Source: Deltaproteobacteria bacterium (lineage in GTDB: Bacteria > Myxococcota_A > UBA9160 > SZUA-336). Taken from it: 64,000 nucleotides of DNA. Location: positions 62,001 through 126,000 of the forward strand of contig JAJDAJ010000104.1 of the NCBI GenBank assembly GCA_029261925.1, in the 5' to 3' direction. A program made the position numbers and the translations under genes. The notes beneath the pieces are model-generated. The model searched no databases and was not told where the DNA came from. It saw only the letters and a list, made by a program, of their open reading frames with translations. Position 1 is the first letter of the stretch. Each line of letters begins with the position of its first letter. Of the stretch, positions 60,827-64,000 are shown piece by piece.

Positions 60827-63082
60827 ATGCGTACCGTTCACTTCAACCGTATCGCGCTGCTGCTCGCCGCAGCGCTGGTCCTGCCCGCCACGAGCGACGC
60901 GCAGCAGGCCGGGAGCACAGCCCCGGATGCCGAGACCCGCCGCAAGACCGAGATCGAATCGATCATGGTCACGGCCGAGCGCCGCGAGGAATCGCTGCAG
61001 GACGCCAGCCTGTCGGTGTCGGCCTTCGGTGCCAGCGACCTCGAGAAGCTCGAGATCCACGACGTTCAGAATCTCACCGGCTGGGTCCCCGGCGTCGTGT
61101 TCACGCAGTCGACCTCGGCCGGCGCCTCGCAGCTCTATCTGCGCGGCATCGGCCAGGGCGACTTTCACTCGGGCTTCCGCAGCAAGGTCGCCATGTACGC
61201 CGACGGCGTCTACATCGCCAACCAGAGCGGCAACCTGCAGCAGTTCGAGGACCTCGAGCGCATCGAGGTCATGCGCGGCCCGCAGGCCACCCTCTGGGGC
61301 CGCAACACCACCGGCGGCGCAGTGCGATTCATCTCCAGGAAGCCCGATGCGGAGCTCGGCGCCAAGGCGAAGATCCGCGCCGGCCAGCACGGCCGCTTCG
61401 ACGCGATCGCAACCCTGAACGTACCGCTGGTGGGCGAAACGCTGCTCTCGCGCTTCAATGTGCTTCGCTCGCGACGCGACGCGCTGTACACGAACTGGAA
61501 CCCCGCGGGCAAGGACCTCAACGAGAGGGATCGCTGGGGCGCCCGCGGACAGCTGCAGCTCAACGCGAGTGACGACTTCACCGTGAACTACGCCTTCGAG
61601 CACTTCGAGACGGACGAGCAGGGGCCGCTGTTCCAGAACATCAATAGCCAGGCATTTCGTAGTAGCAGCAGCGGGTCGAACTGCGGTGTTCCCATCGGGG
61701 ATCCCCACAGGGGAGGCCCCGTGTGCATCACTGACGACACGTACGGCCGGATCAAGACCACGCAGCACTCGATCGTGATGGGCTGGGACCTCCGCGACAG
61801 CCTGCGCCTCGAGTCGACCACCGGCTGGCGGCGCCAGCACCAGGCGAACAGCAACGACCTCGACGGCCAGCTCGGGATCATCATCGGCGTGGAGAACCGC
61901 GCACAGAGCCGCTCCTTCCAGCAGGATTTGGTGCTGACCGGATCGGCGCTCGAGGACGTTCTCGACTACACCCTCGGCGCGAGCTGGTTCGAGGACGAGA
62001 ACTTCTTCTCGGGCCGCACCCTGCGCATCGGATCGACGGTGACGGACTTCCGCGGCGACAACTACTCCTGGGGCGCCTACGCGCAGAACACGGTCCACAT
62101 CACCGAGAAGCTCTCCCTGATCGGCGGCATTCGCTACGACCACGAGCGCCGCCAGGCGGACGTCGGCGAGACCCGGATCGACAACGGCAACATCAACTGG
62201 TTCACGTCGAACCACATCCGCTCGTCCGCGTGGTCCCCCCTCGTCAAGGCGGAGTACCACTGGACCGATGACCTGATGACCTACGCGCTATGGACGCGGG
62301 GCTTCGCGGCTGCCGCGTTCAACGCGCGCCTGCCCCGAGGCCTGGACACCGCAGACGCCGTCCAGCTCGCCGGTATCCCCGCGGACCAGGAGTCGCTCAA
62401 GTCCTGGGAGGCGGGCGTCAAGTCGACCTGGTTCGACAACCGCCTGATCTTCAACATGTCCGGGTACTACAACAACTTCGAAGATATCCAGGTCGCCACG
62501 CTGGTCCTCGGACCCCAGAGGCCGGGTGAGCCGCCATCGACCGGAAGCGCGCTCTCGAACGCGGCCGAGGCGCGGATGCGGGGCCTGGAGTTCGAGGCAC
62601 GGGCGAATCCGATCCCCGGACTCGACCTACAGGCGTCCTACACGCTGCAGTACCTGGACTACCGGAGGTTCCTGGAGACCAGGCTGGACGAGGAGGGCGG
62701 CGGCGTGACCACCGTCGACATCTCCGACACCCAGAAGTTCGCGCTCCAGCCCACGCGCTGGCTCAGCTTGAGCGCAAGCTACGAGTTCCCCGTGCTTCCC
62801 GGTCTCGGCGTGCCGACGCTCACCGCCAACATGATCCGCAAGGGCCGCTACCCCGTCGCCGGCAAGTTCCAGAACACGCACGCGCTGTACGGGATGCGCG
62901 CCGAAGTCGACGACTTTCTCGGCCGCGACGGCCTGAAGGTCGCGCTGGTCGGCCAGAACGTCAGCGACCGGGAGTACTACGGCAACGGCGTCGAGCTCGG
63001 AAGCTTCGTGGGCGTGAACTGGGGCGATCCGCGGGAGTTCTTCGCCGAGGTCAGCTACGAGTGGGGCGGCGAGAACCGCTAG
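60827..63082 (+). CDS. TonB-dependent outer membrane receptor
   Basis: Imports a ligand across the outer membrane by TonB energy. The 751-residue protein has a signal peptide (MRTVHFNRIALLLAAALVLPATSDA), TonB box IESIMVTAERREES, plug domain (QNLTGWVPGVVF through RGPQATLWGRNTTGGAVRF) and a barrel of about 22 strands. It resembles receptors found in proteobacteria that degrade sterols and aromatics rather than siderophore types, inferred from the plug wording. The C-terminus ends in WGGENR rather than an aromatic residue, a small oddity. AGGAGG and ATG 60827 set the start. Confidence 0.9.
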   Translation: MRTVHFNRIALLLAAALVLPATSDAQQAGSTAPDAETRRKTEIESIMVTAERREESLQDASLSVSAFGASDLEKLEIHDVQNLTGWVPGVVFTQSTSAGASQLYLRGIGQGDFHSGFRSKVAMYADGVYIANQSGNLQQFEDLERIEVMRGPQATLWGRNTTGGAVRFISRKPDAELGAKAKIRAGQHGRFDAIATLNVPLVGETLLSRFNVLRSRRDALYTNWNPAGKDLNERDRWGARGQLQLNASDDFTVNYAFEHFETDEQGPLFQNINSQAFRSSSSGSNCGVPIGDPHRGGPVCITDDTYGRIKTTQHSIVMGWDLRDSLRLESTTGWRRQHQANSNDLDGQLGIIIGVENRAQSRSFQQDLVLTGSALEDVLDYTLGASWFEDENFFSGRTLRIGSTVTDFRGDNYSWGAYAQNTVHITEKLSLIGGIRYDHERRQADVGETRIDNGNINWFTSNHIRSSAWSPLVKAEYHWTDDLMTYALWTRGFAAAAFNARLPRGLDTADAVQLAGIPADQESLKSWEAGVKSTWFDNRLIFNMSGYYNNFEDIQVATLVLGPQRPGEPPSTGSALSNAAEARMRGLEFEARANPIPGLDLQASYTLQYLDYRRFLETRLDEEGGGVTTVDISDTQKFALQPTRWLSLSASYEFPVLPGLGVPTLTANMIRKGRYPVAGKFQNTHALYGMRAEVDDFLGRDGLKVALVGQNVSDREYYGNGVELGSFVGVNWGDPREFFAEVSYEWGGENR

Positions 63083-63108
63083 CTCTCCCGCGCACCTGCA
63101 TCGATGAC

Positions 63109-63140
63109 GAGGCCGCCCGCGGCATGCCGCGGGCGGCCTC
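63109..63140. terminator. 32-nt perfect palindrome, bidirectional terminator
   Basis: A perfect palindrome starting GAGGCCGCCCGCGGC lies between the convergent TonB receptor and SnoaL-like genes, followed by CGTCGTTCTC. It can fold on either strand. Confidence 0.7.
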
Positions 63141-63148
63141 CGTCGTTC

Positions 63149-63661
63149 TCAGCCCAGGGCCCCGCGGATCAGCTCCAGGCCATCGGCGTGTCCGACCGCC
63201 TGCGAGGTGCGGCGCGCGATCCTCCAGCCCTTCTCGCCGCGCGCAAGCTCCCAGCTGTTGAGGCCCAGGCGGAAGAGCACGTAGTCCTCGCCGCGCTTCA
63301 CGTACACGCGCGAGTAGCCCCAGGCGCTGGCCCGGTCGCCGTCGACCTCGACCACGACCGGGCCGATGGTGTGCCCCGAGTTCGGCAGCAGCGACTGGTG
63401 ACGGTCGCCGCGCACCATCTCGCCGACCGCCGCGGGTCCGCGCATGATCAGCGACTCCTGCTGGTCGCGGCCCGCCATCCCCGTACCGACCGCGCGCACC
63501 TCGTAGATCGCGTCGTCGGTGAACAGCGCCATGGTCGCGGCATCGTCGCCCGCGTCGACCGCCAGCCCGTAGCGGACGACCAGGTTGCGCACGGCGAGCT
63601 CGTCCTCGCTGCGGCGCAGGCGCGCCTCCAGCTGCTCGACCCGCCTCTCGAGATCGCTCAT
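63149..63661 (-). CDS. SnoaL/NTF2-fold protein
   Basis: A 170-residue single-domain SnoaL-like protein. An N-terminal charged helix (MSDLERRVEQLEARLRRSED) precedes the fold marker ELAVRNLVVRYGLAVDAGDDAATMALFTDDAIYEV. Such proteins act as dehydratase-, isomerase- or hydrolase-like enzymes in sterol and aromatic pathways, or merely bind ligands. ATG 63661 was chosen for GGAGG before it; the extra upstream frame is noise. It is convergent with the TonB receptor, with a palindromic terminator between. Confidence 0.88.
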   Translation of the reverse strand: MSDLERRVEQLEARLRRSEDELAVRNLVVRYGLAVDAGDDAATMALFTDDAIYEVRAVGTGMAGRDQQESLIMRGPAAVGEMVRGDRHQSLLPNSGHTIGPVVVEVDGDRASAWGYSRVYVKRGEDYVLFRLGLNSWELARGEKGWRIARRTSQAVGHADGLELIRGALG

Positions 63662-63826
63662 GGGAACCTCCGGCCCTGACCATTTCTGATACACCGCGCT
63701 TCTAGCACAGCGCGACCGCGGGGCGCTGGACTGGATCGGGGCGCGTGGAGGAGCCGGGATCCGGCCCCGTGATCCGATCCCGGTCCGGCATGCGTCTCTT
63801 CCCCGGATGCCGAGAGTCCGCCCCAG

Positions 63827-64000
63827 ATGAGCGTGTGCTGGCCGCGGCGCGGGGATCCGCGCTGGCTCCAGATCTGCAGCCTCTCGGGCCTGCTGGCCTG
63901 GGCGCTGCTCGGCCTGGGAGAGGTCCGTCCGCTGCACGCGGCCGCCTCCCTGGCCGGCGCGCTGGCGGCGCAGTGGGCCTGGGCGCGGGCGCACCGCACG
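63827..64000 (+). CDS. UnbU/RnfD-like membrane protein (3'-truncated)
   Basis: Only the first 58 residues are in the window: DPRWLQICSLSGLLAWALLG at 10-29 then LHAAASLAGALAAQWAWARA. This opening resembles enediyne-cluster UnbU and RnfD/NqrB-type membrane proteins as I remember them. The frame stays open to the window end. Family call is tentative; no enediyne genes are in view. Confidence 0.5.
   Translation, partial: MSVCWPRRGDPRWLQICSLSGLLAWALLGLGEVRPLHAAASLAGALAAQWAWARAHRT

Overview
The window is 64 kb of very GC-rich bacterial DNA with strong G/C preference at third codon positions, mixed ATG/GTG/TTG starts and tight 1-8 nt gene overlaps. Lipoproteins, a TonB-dependent receptor, a PilF/RodZ-like pair, a sigma-54-type promoter and a class A RNase P RNA point to a Gram-negative host. 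The mix (FrdABCD, AtoE, PPDK, dockerin-like secreted proteins, CYP124/125/142-type P450, YuxH-type EAL/HDOD protein) fits a deltaproteobacterial or Myxococcota-like lineage, but that is inference. I see no insertion sequence, integrase, tRNA, CRISPR or phage gene: this is chromosomal backbone with accessory islands.

Layout. 0-4.3 kb: 3' end of a group 1/2 sigma factor, a phytol/dolichol-kinase-like membrane protein, UspA, a TrkA-gated K+ channel, a 37-residue membrane peptide, Ndk. 4.3-8 kb (minus): exported kelch protein, degenerate AAA-VWA protein and active MoxR ATPase, translationally coupled. 8-12 kb (plus): AtoE transporter, MFS transporter, alpha/beta hydrolase, HIT protein. 12-15.6 kb: an RHH regulator with ferredoxin and Trm112, divergent from recQ and a DEDDh exonuclease, with a palindrome between. 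15.6-24.4 kb: DUF3604 protein and a secreted trio, two paralogous glycoside-hydrolase-like proteins and a PKD/beta-helix protein, all ending in a PAAP motif.

24.5-31.4 kb (minus): a molybdenum/tungsten operon of fused NuoE-NuoF, a MobA-MoaD fusion, aldehyde:ferredoxin oxidoreductase and formate dehydrogenase alpha. 31.5-34.7 kb: frdABCD. 34.9-43 kb: kinase/degenerate hydrolase fusion, ICMT-like enzyme, ECF sigma factor with a sigma-54-type promoter, lipoprotein, PPDK with a histone-H1-like tail, RecO, MgtE. 43-50.5 kb: RodZ-like, PilF-like, and a TCA operon icd-mdh-sucC-sucD-pfkB. 50.6-54 kb: ThrH, a c-di-GMP-I riboswitch upstream of a lytic transglycosylase lipoprotein, rnpB, and an EAL/HDOD protein. 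54-64 kb: lipid or terpenoid-like catabolic island (SMP-30, pseudo-beta-lactamase, P450, lipase-like hydrolase, acyl-CoA synthetase, TonB receptor, SnoaL-like protein), ending in a truncated UnbU/RnfD-like gene.

A recurring short motif, TAnnnTGC, lies upstream of at least eleven transcription units here and looks like the local -10 element plus discriminator. Several units may be leaderless.
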